Of a stretch of DNA of 64,000 bases, positions 37,131-50,335 are shown one piece after another. Source of the DNA: Eudorina sp. 2006-703-Eu-15 (taxonomy: Eukaryota; Chlorophyta; Chlorophyceae; Chlamydomonadales; Volvocaceae). The DNA is taken from positions 62,001 to 126,000 of the forward strand of contig BDSI01000010.1 in the NCBI GenBank assembly GCA_003117195.1. Direction: 5' to 3'. The first letter of the stretch is position 1, and each line of letters opens with the position of its first letter. The position numbers and the translations under genes were made by a program. The notes under the pieces were generated by a model that saw nothing but the letters and a program-made list of their open reading frames with translations, had not been told where the DNA came from and ran no database searches.

Positions 37131-39616
37131 GGCGCAAATGCAATTCAATTGGCTGCAATGATTTCGGGTGTCGACAGGACAACAGGACCCTGCAATTCAT
37201 CCAAACAGTTGTCCAAGTAAGTAGTATACATGAACATGAAATAAGGAAGGAAAGGTTTGATATAAAAATTGGAATACTTTCATACCTAAATTTATAGTGA
37301 AGGGTCCGAAGCCTGTCGACAAATCATCAATTTGTCACTGCTTGCCACCACTACTCTATCTTTGAAGATGTTAACGCTGACAGATACTGTTGTTACTGAA
37401 GAGCCGTTAGCGCACGCAATCTATTACGGAGTGCGTACGTCGGCTGGCTTTCGCTGCAGCTTCCAGTAGAGCAGCTATAGCGAACAACGGCATTGATTTC
37501 CGATGACAATAGTGGTTAGGCAAATGCAGTCACGGGTGCTACAGGCGGCCGGGCATTTGAACGCTTTATCGCTCGGTACGACATTGCGGACGTTGCATTG
37601 CTCGCTCGGCCAGCCGATAACTCTTTCGCCTATGTATAACAATCTATAATCTCTTGTTATTGATCTCTTACTTCGAAACAAAGTACGCGCATCAAATAAT
37701 GGCAGTCTCCGAATAAATAGAATGAAGGCCTATTAGTCAGATATTAGCAACAAACAAATACCTGTGAATTTCATAATTACACCCAACATGTAATAATCAA
37801 TTGTCAAATTACAGTCAGTATACCTCGTGAACCTACCTCCCAACCTTGCGATTAGCACATAAAAACGTGAATATCTTTGGTATTTAGACTCTGACCTCAT
37901 TGATGTAATATGTGTGAATGTATAGATTACGCCTGCGGCGGCTCAAACGGCTGGCGGATCGATGTCGAACATGGTCGAATCGCGCCACAAAAGTTTGGTA
38001 TGCTTTTGCCTGTTTTTCCCACGTTAGAGATTTATGATACGCACCGACTCATAAGCTTACACAAAATAATTGCACAACGCATCTTAAGTTATTGTAAGCG
38101 GTGGTGGGGACACGGCGGGATCTCGCAGCTTCCCCGCGGTGCCCGGTCTCGGGGTCAGGTGACTTCCGTGGACCAGCCGGAAACGAAAATGTAAACAAAC
38201 CGTGACAAACACCCTTCAATTTTATGAAACGCACGATAAGTATTTGATTCAAAGCCCTATGAACTATTCGGCAAGGCTTGGCAGCAGTGGCGTCGGCCCG
38301 CAAGTCGCATTCCTGCTACAGCGCTGCTCCGCCAAGTAACGGCTGCCTACTTTTTTTTCAGAATCATACGAACAGGAGATGGTTTTTAAGCATGGTAACA
38401 ACATTGGGAGCTTAACTTGCAATTTAGTCCAACGCTTGGATAGGTTACGGCCCTTGATGATGACGTGGAATCGTACGCAAGGTTCATGATGATAGGAAGA
38501 CTTGTGATAGAAAGACATGCCTGGGAAATTAATGTGGCAGCTCCAAACTCAGCCGGACTCCGCAGCTACATGATCGCATGCCTGCACTGGCGGGTTCATG
38601 AATCGCACCAGGCAAACGCACACACGTACGCGCGCGCCGTGCCAGCGAGACTGCATCCGTTTCCGTGGCTCGCCCGGCTCCTCCTCGATTCAACCGCAGG
38701 TTCGTGCCGGTGCACAGTTTTGATGAAATGCTCGACGTTTGGGAGAAAGCAGGGGCTTGCTCCTCGTGCTGGACGGCCTCTTCGCAGGTCGCGACGCCTC
38801 AAGATGCCTCATCATGATGGAGCTGCGGCACGCAGCCCCTGATGTTCAAGAGCTGCGTGCCCACCATTATTGCCAGACACCCGTCGCGCGCTTCCTTTTC
38901 CCCCTGTTTCCCCCTTTTGCATTTCAGATTTCGCCCGCTCTGGCTGCTGGTCTTCAATTTGGTGCTCTTCGTTATAGGTAATCATACCGGGTTGGGTTTG
39001 GGTTGCATGCTGCTCTTTCGGTTTTTTGCACTTGCATGGCGCCGCCGGTGGTGGCGCGGCTTCTTTGCTGTCGCTTGCGTTTCCTCCTTGCAGGTACCCA
39101 TAATTACCGTTGGTCGGTATTTGTCGCCGGGCGGGGTGTGTCTGGGCTGTTTCTTTTTATTCCCCCCTGTTTTCCCGTCTGCTGCACGGTTGCACGCATG
39201 CCACCCCTGGTGTTCAAGAGGTGCAGGGTGCTCCTGTCCTGATTGAGCCTTGAGTGGAAACAAAGGCAGGCTCCACTTGCCGCCTCCGCTCCAGTCGTGA
39301 TCGCGAGCCCGCACCTTCGTCTCTGCATTCAGATGCACTTTCCTTGTCTTTGCAACAGGTGTCGAACAGAACGGACGCGTTCATGATAGGTGTCGTACGG
39401 TACAAACCCACACCGATACGTTCAAAGCTAGTCGCCCTACCTCCAAACACCTCGACACAGTTTCGGCCTACTGCAGCTTTATTATGGTTTTGTCGAGGTA
39501 CTTGCGTCCAGACATAAGGCGTGAATGGTTGAGGCGTTGAGGTGTTGAGGTATCTTGCCACCTTGAAGGCAGGGCCTGCTGAGGCTTGCCTTGGTAATCA
39601 CCGTTGATCCCTTATT

Positions 39617-39649
39617 GGGGTCCGCTGTAACGGTCATTCATTCATTCAT
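39617..39649 (-). repeat. (GAAT)n repeat family, inverted copy
   Basis: GGGGTCCGCTGTAACGGTCATTCATTCATTCATG is the reverse complement of the family core plus tail. In this orientation the core precedes a (TTCA)n tail, as expected for the 3' end of a retroposon. Confidence 0.65.
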
Positions 39650-40032
39650 GAGGCACGGACGTGTACCTTGCACGTGGGACGCGGACATCAATGTCTTCAG
39701 TCCTAAACCCGAAAATCGAGTGCCGTCGCCCTTTCTCTTGATTTGGCTACACGCACAGCAGAACAGGATCGACAGGAACCATTCGCCGTACTTGTACGGC
39801 ATAACATACCAGATCTGAACCCGGAACGTGACAGCTAACGGATCCCACGAAGGCATCACCGGTGCCTACCAGGCGAAAGCACCCGGCGAGCGGCGCCCCA
39901 CCTGCCGACAGCCAAAGCGGATTGCCCGGTCGGGACGAAAGGTCCGCCTTGCTTGCTTGTAACGGTTGCGAAAAGCGGCGAGGGGCTCCGTCCCCCGCCC
40001 CTCAAAATTCATCCAGTTTTTCATAAACGGAA

Positions 40033-40035
<3 letters not shown>

Positions 40036-40098
<63 letters not shown>
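40036..40098. repeat. (AT)n microsatellite
   Basis: About 63 bases of uninterrupted AT dinucleotide. Confidence 0.95.
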
Positions 40099-40101
<3 letters not shown>

Positions 40102-40551
40102 GTAGAACACCGTGAATAAAACATTAGGACGCGCGCTGGACAGGACGAGTACCTCGGCCGCCACTGCGGAGCGCTTACCTGCCTTCTTGATGACGTAGGC
40201 CGCAACAGCAATAGTGATGACCTCCCGCCCTCCCGCGTGCTGCTGTCAGCGCCGCGCCGCATACAAGTGTGTCCACCCCAGACGTCCAGCGGCAGCGTTC
40301 GGACCTCGGAGCCGCAGCTGATGTATGGCGGGCCGATGCACGTGCGTACTGCACCTGGCACTGGAATGGATGGCAGGCACCTGCTGGCACCTGGTGCTTT
40401 GGGTCCTCTCGGCTTGCCGCTGCATGGACCTACCTGGACGTTCCGTTGGACTATTCGGAGAGATGATGCATATGGCATACAGCAATTCAGGCTGCTGGTC
40501 ACGGGCTCATGATGAATACATGTATACTTACAGCTAATAAAGGGTACCTAG

Positions 40552-40590
40552 ATGAATGAATGAATGTTACGGCGGACCCCAAAAGGGATC
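40552..40590 (+). repeat. (GAAT)n repeat family, direct copy
   Basis: GATGAATGAATGAATGTTACGGCGGACCCCAAAAGGGATC is followed by ACGGTGTATACC and later CCCCACCT. The downstream order resembles that of the copies near 600 and 1200. Confidence 0.65.
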
Positions 40591-42216
40591 AACGGTGTAT
40601 ACCAGGGCAAGCCCCAGCAGGTCCCCACCTATGCGGGTGCGGCGTGTCGCGCTCCTGCTGCAGCTCCGTCTGTCGGGCGCTCCCGGACGCTAGCTACGCT
40701 GCAAGAAAGGCGCAGAGCAGGGCCACGCAGAGCATGGCCTCGCAGCGGATCTTGGGATCTGGTCACGCACCGATGTGTTCAGAGGAGAGCCCGATGTGGT
40801 CACGCACCGATGTGTGCACGTGCGTGCTTCGGTCGGACGGCGTGTATCGATGTCACGCCCGCGCGCCTTGCAGGTGGGAGGCTCCGGTGTGTGCGCGGTT
40901 AGTCCAGCCAGCCACCTGTGCACAGGTGCACACGTGTCAAGTCATCCGTCGCTCGGTGCGCAACCAGACCATACACACCCAGACGACGATTAGCATTGTT
41001 ATCATCAGGACCTGCCTACCACACGATCAAAGAAAATGTGACATACAGTTCCAAACGGCTGAGGAAACGCGCGTGGAACTAACGTTGGGGGCATGCGGGG
41101 CACATAGTTGCTCACAGTTCAACATACACCGGGCGGATAATGATGGGCCGCAGCAGCCCCGGCCCCGGCCGAGCGAGTTGTGAAACTCAACTCACAGTAC
41201 AACGGTAGGAGCTATCGTATTAATGGTTATTTTTGCATTTACCGGCCGTGCTGGGCCGGGCCGGGCTGGGCTGGGCCGAGAATGCCCAAGGTCTATCAAG
41301 GTATTGAATGCCAATGACCGACCCAGCAGCCAGTTATGTTACCAATAACGCAATAAGACAGCCCCACTTGCCTGGGATATGTAATGGACGGGAGCGCGTG
41401 TGTGGATAGCTCGCCCCGTCTATCCAAATTCAACGGCGGTCATGAAGCTCGCTCGTCCGTATATGTTTGTGATCGGTCCTGTAATAACGGTACTACTGTA
41501 GCGGACCGACGACAAGCGCGCACTCATGCATCTCTTGCGTGCGCAATTATATGACCTCGTCGTTTCGTAACGAGCCCGCCAGGTAGGTCTGGGAATGCGA
41601 CGAGGCGGAGCCCAATACGGTATGATGCATGATGCAGCGACCGAAGAACTACCGGCCTTCGGCATTAATTCTAATCGTAAAATGAATAAATTTCCTATTT
41701 ACGTGAAATTTCAGATTGGATGTTGCGTCGCTGTCCGCCGGCTTCCACCGTAATTCGCGCGCGGGTGCACGTTGCACTACTAACTCAGGCCGCCCATTAC
41801 GCAAAGGCAACCTGCTCCCGGGGTTGATGCCAATCCATGCCCACAACCGTTCCATGGCGGGGCAATCTACCCATTGCGCGTGTACTGCAAGCGTGGATCA
41901 GTGGCCGAGGCCAGGCGCGTACCCAGTGCTCGCTGTTGCAAAGTGTGATAATGCAGTACGGTAGTACTGCGGCTGAGGTGTTTAAGGTTCCACCTCTGCA
42001 TCTTCTTCGGCACAACCGAATCTCCCACATTTATTTTACAGCAACAAACGTAAAAGTTTACAACGGTGCTGGTTCATCACAAGTCTGCATATACCAAGAA
42101 ACGTTATTGACGCGAGACGGCTCAGCTGAGACCCACACCGACCGAGCGGCACCTCCACACCGCGAGAGAGACAGCACATGTATCGGCTTAAATAACTTTA
42201 CCCTGTGGTATACACG

Positions 42217-45200
42217 ATGAGGGAGCGCAATTTTTTGGCGCTCATTTGTATGCTGGCTGCCCTGCAAGGTGGGGCGGGACCATGCTGGTCTTATTCAATC
42301 CGGTAGCTGCAAATGAGACGTGTCCAGGCACCGGGGCGCATTTGGTTCGTCAACTAAGTTGGAACGGGGTTGGGAGGTCGCGATCCTGTAGGTCGGGCAG
42401 CTAGCGGGGCCAGCGTTACGTTAGGCGGCAAGTACATCATCGCACACCTTGCGCAGAGCTTGCATGAAATTGGAACATATAATTCAAAATTTTTAAATTA
42501 GGTCTTTCAATTTCCTGCGGATTCGGCGCACCGTTCGTCCCCACACGTCATGACGTGCTGTTGCTGCGTGCCTTGTCATATGCAGGCGCCCGCTGTGCGG
42601 CGTCCCCAGGCGGCTCAAACAGCGGAACGGCGGACGCTCCCGGACAGATAAAGAAGCTGAAAATTCAAGGATCGCTTGCATTTGTCAATCTTCACGACGG
42701 TACCGAGCAGTGGGTCATCCGGAACGATGAGGATGGCTCTCTGACGCCAATGACCAAGGGGTTCAAGCCGCCCAAGGAAAAGGGCAAGGACAAAGACGTG
42801 GAGCCTGGAACAATTGTCGGGTTTGTGAGTTCTCTCTAGTTCGCTGGGCGATAGCGTTCAGAGGGTTGGTGGCGGGGCGCACGCCGTTCGTTGCGTGTGT
42901 TGACATGCACACATGCAGTACACCCCGCCGTGTACATCTTCCGTACACCCCGCCTTGTACGTCCCCTCACTCCCCTCCACCCCGCACACACACACACACA
43001 CACACACATCACAGCGCTTACCCTAGCACCAGGCAAGAACCCCCCACACCACGCACACGGCGCAGCGACGACCGGCAACAGACCTCCTTTTGTGACTGAG
43101 AAGCGCCTTGCCCGTACCTGCATCACCCCTACCGTACCGTCTGTACGGCGTTTTGACACCAGGCCGTGCTATATCCCCGCTCTCGGGTCACGCCCGCGCC
43201 ACCCCTCCCCCTACCCCCGCTGTGCAGAGTTGCGACATTGACGGCACGGGCATGTGCACGCCGTCCGACGGCACCAATGCCACCGTCGTAGAGGCCCCCG
43301 CCGCGCTTTCCCCCGTCATCAACCAGAGACTTCTCGTGATGATCATGGACTACTCCCAGTGCGGCTACGCGCCAGGGTTGAATGAGTCCACGGCCCGGAG
43401 CCTGTTCCTGGGGCCCAACGGCGACGGCAGCGGCGGCGTGGCGCAGAAGTACGCCCAGTGCTCCTACGGGCAGTTCAACATCGACGCCACCGCTTTCCGC
43501 GCCGTGGTGGTGCCGGCGAACTGTTCCACTGCCGTCACGTCAGCATGCAGCTGGTGGACCCTGTCTAACGATGGTGACAAGGGCGCCAAGGCGGTTCTGG
43601 GGTTAGCAGCCTTTGCGGGCTTTACCCACTACGCCTACGTCACGCCGCCTGGGCTGTCCTACGTGTGCCCCTGGGCGGGCCTGGCGCTGCTGCCGGGCAA
43701 CCAGATCTGGCTGGCGACCTCGAATTACGGCGTGTACCGCTGGGCGACGGTGATGCAGGAGGCCCTCCATAACTACGGTGAGGAATGCCGTAGAGTACGG
43801 CAAAATGCGATGTAGTGTATGATGAATTTTGTGTACTTGATGAAATGTGTAATGCCTGCAGTTGCTGGCCTGTATTTGCTGCTTGCTCTCTGGAGTGGTT
43901 ATGCTTGTTACGCATTTATGTATATCCTTGTTACGCATTCAGGAGCAGCTGTTTCTAGGGTTTCCCTCACGTTTACCCGCCTACGCGCGCTTTTCTTGTC
44001 TTGCAGGCCTGTGGCATGCTTGGAAGGACGGCTGGGAGTACGAGGACTATTCCTCCGCCATGGGCCGCGGGGACGCCTGCCCCAACGCCCCCGAGACGTC
44101 CCGCCTGGGCTGGTCCACACCCGCACCTGGCGGCGGTGCCATCGACGCCGCGGCGCTGGTGCCCGGCGCCGTACTGACGTACAACCTACCCGCCACGTAC
44201 ATTTCTGGAGACTCATCGTACATCCGTATCTTGCCCAACTGGCTCCCAGCCTACAACGACTCCACCCTGGCTAAGAATCTTTACCTCGCGGTCCGCGTCC
44301 CCAAGGCAGCTGATTCGGCGCTGAGCAGTTTCTACTCGCCCAAGATCAACATGCACGAAGTCAATGCGACGATGGTGGGTCCAACGGGCGGACGGGTGCC
44401 GACCACGCACCTGAATAACACAGCATCGACCCACGACCGGATCATTTATGGTCCGATCCGAGCCGGATCTCGTTGCAGGGCCGGTCTTGAGTCGAATCGA
44501 TACGGCAGCTTAGGGCCGGATCTGTCGGGGTCAGCACGAACAGATAGAGCCTCCAGCGCATTCCGGCGAAGGTACCCACACCTTGACAAATCTTCATGGC
44601 ACTTTCCTAAACCCTTGTTCTGCCTAACTTACCAATTTTAAATCCCAAAGTCACACTGCGTACTGGAATCTACTGCTCGCTGAGGTTGGCACTAAGATTG
44701 CGTGGACCATGTGCTGCAGGACAACACGTACCCGGCGTCGTACACCTATTCAGACAGACGGGTCACATTCTTCAAGGCGATTTCCCCCATGAAACAAGCG
44801 AACCTGTCGTACTACCAGCTAGCCGTGTACGGCGGATCTTGGGCCGGTACGGACGTCATGAAAGTGTACCTGTGCCGATTCCTCGTCTCGCCGGATGAGT
44901 GTCCATCCTTGGAGGTCATTGAGCGGCGCCCCTCGCCGCCGCCGTCGCCGCCGGCGCCGAGCCCGCCGCCGCCTAGTCCCACGCCACCCAGCCCGTTGCC
45001 ACCCAGCCCGCCGCCCAGCCCACGGCCACCTCCGAGCCCACGGCCGCCGACCCCGCCACCGAAGCCCCCAGCGCCGAGGCCGCCGCCAAGGCCGCCACCC
45101 CGGCCCCCGAGTCCACCTTCGCCGCGTCCTATGTCCCCCGCGAGTCCACCGCCCCCACGCATGCCACCACCAGCCAGCCCAGATACGCCCAGCCCCCCAT

Positions 45201-46145
45201 CGCCCAGCCCCCCGTCACCTAGCCCTCCGTCGCCCGACCCTCCGTCGCCGTCCCCAAGCCCACCGCCGCCAAGCCCACCGCCGCCCATCGTCCCGCCATC
45301 GCCCAGCCCACCGTCACCGAGCCCGCCATCACCCAACCCACCGTCACCCAGCCCACCGCCTCCTATCTTCCCGCCATCGCCCAGCCCACCGCCACCACCC
45401 AGCCCACCGTCGCCCAGCACTCCTGCACCCCCGACACCAAGCCCACCGCCAGGCCCACCTGCGCAGCCAGCCCCACCGTCTTTCCCCACAGCCCCCTCCT
45501 GGCCAGACTCTCCAACTGCGCCTCCTCCACCCAGCCCCGAGCCGCCGAGCACCCCTCCGCCCAGTCCCCCGCCTCCGAGTCCGCCACCGCCCAGCCCGGA
45601 ACCCCCCAGCCCGCCGCCCCCAAGCCCTGAGCCGCCCAGCCCACCACCCCCCAGCCCGCCGCCCCCAAGCCCGCCGCCTCCCAGCCCACCGCCGCCCAGC
45701 CCGCCGCCGCCCAGTCCTCAACCTCCGAGCCCGCCGCCGCCCAGTCCAAGGCCACCCCGGCTGCCGCCTCCCAGGCCGCGGCCGCCACGACCTCCTCGGT
45801 CTGCCTCCTCCAAACCCCCAACGCCGCCCACGGTAAGCTGGTTTTTAATCGTCAATACGCATATTGTAGCAGGGCAGCTGCACCGTCTTCCTGCTTTTCG
45901 CGCATGTCAGGCTACATACAATGCTCCCCGCTAGGTGTCCTGCTTGCCATTGAATATGCTGCTGGGGCGGCTGGCTGCTGCCCGCCCCAACCCACCCAAC
46001 AACTGATCCTTGTACCCGAAACCTACAAAATATGTACCGTGCAGAATAAGTACCGTGCGCGTGTGTGCGTCTGTCTGTGCCTACCTATGCGCAGGCGCCG
46101 CAGCCCAACGGAGGGGGAGTGCGCCACCGGCGGCTGCTGGCCTAG
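42217..46145 (+). CDS. QExxH metalloproteinase (M11/VMP-like) with proline-rich tail, gene 2
   Basis: Exons 42217-42268, 42586-42824, 43228-43777, 44007-44374, 44720-45832 and 46095-46145 join in phase into 789 residues. Residues 1-17 are a signal peptide (core FLALICMLAALQ). A prodomain follows, with FVNLHDGTEQW and FKPPK, to residue 97. The catalytic region carries [37 protein letters not shown] and Q274-E-x-x-H278-x-x-G-x-x-H284. The 'DNTYP...VYGGSWAGTD...LCR' module starts at residue 404, and the proline shaft runs from about 478 to 774 in [10 protein letters not shown] and PSPP units. The last exon encodes APQPNGGG and ends RHRRLLA. Family knowledge: peptidase M11, secreted, matrix remodelling, with the shaft probably hydroxylated and O-glycosylated. 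Codons and splice phases match the other three copies, and I see no defect. Confidence 0.88.
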
Positions 46146-46250
46146 ATGGATGCACCAGATGGCTGCATTTGCAACGCCTTGCATCATCCCATGCGTAGGA
46201 AGCTTCTGGAGGTCGGTCATGTCGGATTGCAGGTAGGTGCAGAGAATGAT

Positions 46251-46288
46251 TGAATGAATGGAGCACGTTACAGTGGATACCGCGGTGC
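46251..46288 (+). repeat. (GAAT)n repeat family, diverged copy
   Basis: GATTGAATGAATGGAGCACGTTACAGTGGATACCGCGG. The core is recognisable but changed, so this is an older copy. Confidence 0.5.
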
Positions 46289-46378
46289 AATAATGCAGTG
46301 CAGCTAGGCGGGGCGCCACCACAACGAACGTCGATGCCGATTGTCGAGTCGTCGCTCGAGTAGGATCGTTTGAGTCCG

Positions 46379-46383
46379 TGTAA
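46379..46383 (+). terminator. Candidate TGTAA poly(A) signal of protease gene 2
   Basis: TGTAA lies 234 bases after the stop codon at 46143-46145, a typical distance for volvocine genes. Confidence 0.45.
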
Positions 46384-48648
46384 TGGGACGCATCAACTTA
46401 AACGAACGGGCAGGTGCCCGGGAACGCGAAGGGGTCGGTAGCGCGGCGGGGCAGGTGCCATGTAGGGTACCCCGGAACAGCGGAGCGCGACGGATGTAGT
46501 GAGCGGGTGCACGCAGGCCGCGCGGTTCATCAGCGCGCATCAAGGAGCTCGAGCTTAGGTTAACTTGCATCAGAGTTAGTTGCCCGTGCCCGTGCATGGA
46601 GTTAGGATACATAAGGCAGATAAGGGCCCATCCATATAAGGGCCCATCCATGAGCTGCATTGCCGTCATGTAGGTATGTATTGCACGCGGAGGGGGCCAA
46701 CGCGATTTTTCACAATGTATAGTTAAGTGGAGGTGCACGAGCGGTAGGGCAGTATGTACCGGGAAAAATACGAGCATGTATGCATGGGTCCGCGGGTACG
46801 TACGTCAAGTGCCCCAGCCAGCCATTCCGGACAGAGGCGTACGATGCGCAGAAAGCTAGCCAGCAGTCAAGCAACCGGCACATGGTGTAGGAAGTAAGGT
46901 GGGATTGATTAACGATTTTTGAAGAAACATTAATAATTGCGGATGGCGGTCGATGCATGGCAAGCAAGCGGCGAGCGGCGGCGATGGATGGGCATGTGCG
47001 TGAATTGTCTTGCCATCGCTGGCGCAACGCCCATCTATCTGTCTATCCATCTATCTCGGCTATTCGCTCGGCGCTGGCCTTCAAATGCCTCTGGATGTCC
47101 TGGATTGATGTATATGACCTAATGAGGCGTTCCGGAGCCAAAGCTGCGGGCAGGTAGGCCGATCCGCGACCTGCTGAGGGGGAATCAATAAAGAACCTGA
47201 CTCTGTTAGGGTTTCACCGATGGGGCGGGACGCGGGTTTTAGCCGGGAGGTCCGTGGCTATTTATTAAGGCAGAGCGTCTGCGGCCCTGTGTGCGGTGCG
47301 GGCTGTCAGCCCCTTCGTTCACTGCTGCGACCCACCCACCGGCATGTACGTCGGGAGGTAGCCAGGGGCTGGCAGCACGGGCTAGGGCTTACCGTGTTAG
47401 CTCTAGCGCTTTGTTGCGTTCGGAACAGTATTTGGCGGGCTGACTGACCAGGCTTAGCGATGTTTTGCGGCTGGGCGAGAGAAGACGGGCGGTGCTGCCC
47501 GCTGGAGCGACGCCTAGATGATACCGCGATGATGAGAAGGGTTTTCTGCGGCGTGCGTGCTTGCGTGCCTGGTAGATGGAGCTTAACACCACATGCCGGC
47601 ACCAGATGTCGTACGTTGTACGGCACATGTGCGTCGTGTGCTCACAAAGGGACGATAGATCAACCGCGCGCGTGCTCGGGTCCGTCGTGTCAGTAAATCC
47701 TAATCCTTGATGAAGGAACAGAGGGCGCCAGGCCTGTGATATATTCCACAGTTGCGTGTGGCGCATGGCTGGTTTCGTATGGACAGTCGTAGGGGTGCGA
47801 GGCGGGGCGCGCACAGCGCGACGTCCGGTCCGAATGCCGTGCCACTCGCTTTCGTACTAGTACGTACCTGACATTCATTTCCCATCGAGCTTACGAGTCG
47901 ATTCTGCCGGTGCGTGGCGCTCTCCCCCGGCAATTCATCATCTGCCATCCGGAGCCGGATGCTGCTGGGTGCTGCTGCTGATGCCATCCATTGATTCATA
48001 GTGTTTAATTACAAACCCGCCCAGTAATTCATAGTAGTGTCTCTTATGCTCCTACTTGGTAGGGGCATTTTCGTAATGCGTGCACCTTTCTATACCACCG
48101 CACGGAATAACATTGGTGCAAATGTGTGTTCTGTGTGTGTGTTATTTAAGCAGGCAGAACAGGAGTGCGTGACATGCGAGGGGCCAAGTGGCGCCCAATA
48201 GTAGTGGTGGTGTGTGGTCGTCTGAGCTGATTGATCGACCACGTTGGAGCGACCCGTCGGGGGTGTAGCTGATGCGGGAGTGAGTCCTTGATGGCTGCTG
48301 GTTTGGGCGGGGCCAGTATAGTCGTACTGCACGACTGCATTCATTCGTTCGGTTGTGAAATGGCTTGGTTGGTTACTAGCGGATCGGTGCAGTTGGCCAC
48401 GAGCACGCAAGCGAGGGAGGCAAGGACGCAGCTCGATTATTGCTGCTCCTGTAAGGCTGCCCTCGCTCACGGCGTTACATGGCCTTCTTCAAAGCTTTGC
48501 CAAAGTCAAATCCTAGCTAAGTCTTGCCAAGGGCAAAGCTGTATTCTACCGAACCTAAAATCATAGCAAGGGGCTTATGGAGTTCGTGCGTGTTGATGAG
48601 CTACGAAACCCACAAAACCCGCTGCCCCACATGAGTTGATCCATTTTC

Positions 48649-48675
48649 GGGGTCCGCTGTAACGTTCATTCATTG
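48649..48675 (-). repeat. (GAAT)n repeat family, inverted copy
   Basis: GGGGTCCGCTGTAACGTTCATTCATTGA is the reverse complement of the core with a short tail. Its core is identical to the copies at 402 and 39617. Confidence 0.65.
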
Positions 48676-50043
48676 ATGCGTGCATGGACATCTATCAAGG
48701 CTGGCTGTTATCAGCGGTGCCTCCTAGGTCCCAATTGAGGACGCCGGACCGCAGCGCAACTCCATGCGTGATGACGTAACCGCTAGCCTGCAACACGCAA
48801 CGATATATACCTAATTGCAACGAACATTTACATTTACATCCCTTTCTCCAGACTTGAACGACAGGGCGGGGCCCCATGCACGCCCTGTAACGCCGCGCGG
48901 CCAAAGGCTTATCGAGATGTTGTGCAGGATCTCCGATTGGGACTCCTACTGTAACCCGACGTTATACACCCGCGTGCTGCCCGTGCGTGCCGCTCGCTCG
49001 GGCTGGTTGCCTTGACTGGGAAGACCGACAGCCACACAGCCCATCTAAAGCGCCCTTGACACTCATATGCACCTTGGTGCAAGGATATCGCTGCAACTAC
49101 ACTACCGCATTGCGTTGCTCGCTATGTCGGAGGAGTAGCTACCTGCTGAGGATGGTTGGTCGATGGAATGCCACAGGACGAGTGACATTGAAACGACTCG
49201 ATGGCCATGGCCTGATTAGGAAACGCCCTGCCTGGTGCAGGCAACCGTCGCTTTGGCCCTTGGCCGCGTGGCCTTTCACACCGTATGGCAATGTTGACAA
49301 CAGGTAGGTTAGCAAGAAGCGATGTGTACGGATGATCAGCTTTTCGCGGACCAGATCGCTCACGTGGTCGAGCGGTCAGACGACCATCATCCGTCGCACT
49401 GCCGTATCACGTGTGGCACGTATTTCTCAAGTCTCTTGTACGGCTGTTGTTCAAGCAAGATCTTATCTCCGGGGCTTGACTACTGCCCGTTGCCCTTGTG
49501 GATGTGGGGGCTGTTGGTCTGGTTTCTCGCACAGCGCTTGAAGGCACACATGAAGCGTGCGCGCGTCGCACTGCGGCACTGCATCGCGGCTGACTGTGTC
49601 AAGTTCCCACACCTGCTGTATGCTGTTCAGAAGGACATTGCGCCTTGGGCCCCACATTGCCTCTCCCGCAACTTGCGGAGACGGTAGGTGTCATTAGCCG
49701 TTCGACATGGACCGCGAGGACCGCTGTGCTGCCGTACATTTGTTGCAGCGATCGATGCGGCCTCGCTTGGCTGTTCCATCGTCCGGCGCAGCAAAGGTCC
49801 TGGTTTATGTATTGCAGCCGTTACAATTTGGACCCCTGATGTATGATGCAGCATCGCCCGCCCGCCCTTCCGTGCAAAGGCTACCCTATTCCCCGCCCAA
49901 AGTGACTTGGCTGATGGTATCCGTCAGCCAGGGACATGTGAGATGTTGCGGGCAGAGTACCCCGGTGGCAAACTTTCGTATCATTACAATGCGTCAGCGA
50001 TGTATGCATGTACCGGCGGGGTGGTTTCACATGTTTGTTGACC

Positions 50044-50335
50044 GGGGTCTCGTCTAATGGTAAAAACACTGGCATTCTGTCCAGAGATCGGCGGTTCGAA
50101 TCCCCGTCCCCTCACCGCCGTGTGATCAGGCGGGTATGGCGCGGTTTCCAGGAGAGGCAATCCTGGCGCGCTGGTAACATGGTGTAGTGGCCGGTATGGC
50201 TGCGTGACCCCCCCGCGGGTGATGGAGGATGGGTGCGCAGTCCTTGGTAGGGGTTGATGAGACAAGCACCTACGAGCTATCTGGGCCCGTTGGAACACCG
50301 GTCCCGGTCCCGGTCCTTGCAACGGTTAATTATGT
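50044..50335 (+). mobile_element. tRNA-derived SINE-like element
   Basis: The first 70 bases resemble a tRNA. They contain an A-box-like CTAATGGTAAAAACACTGG and a perfect B box, GGTTCGAATCC, with a possible four-pair anticodon stem CTGG/CCAG. The acceptor and T stems have several mismatches, so this is not a working tRNA gene. The body that follows includes GCACCTACGAGCTATCTGGGC, shared with 1751-1785, and ends near CTTGCAACGGTTAATTATG. A tRNA-like head with internal pol III promoter boxes plus a body repeated elsewhere is the structure of a SINE. Confidence 0.55.

Larger units (their letters stand above)
37131..42216. other. Gene-free interval between divergent protease genes 1 and 2
   Basis: This is the shared upstream region of two divergently transcribed metalloproteinase genes. 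The part from about 37200 to 38100 is clearly AT-richer than the exons. The interval also holds an (AT)n tract, (GAAT)n repeat copies, a trace of the SINE-like body near 39930 and GGGCTG/GGGCCG runs near 41250-41280. No complete gene could be supported; open frames such as that at 38842-39246 are hydrophobic but unrecognised. Confidence 0.4.

Noticed and set aside
40179..40239. Minus-strand segment with AG and GTAAGC splice-like ends reading EVITIAVAAYVIKKAG
   Set aside because: It looks like an internal exon with a hydrophobic stretch, but no partner exon in a matching phase was found on either side, so it is left as chance or a gene relic.
48987..49687. Two consecutive plus-strand open frames ending near GTAGGT
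   Set aside because: They could be exons of an unknown gene, but neither phase nor family could be established, so no gene is called.
50044..50113. Functional tRNA gene
   Set aside because: The B box is perfect, but acceptor and T stems have several mismatches and the anticodon loop has the wrong length; a SINE head fits better.
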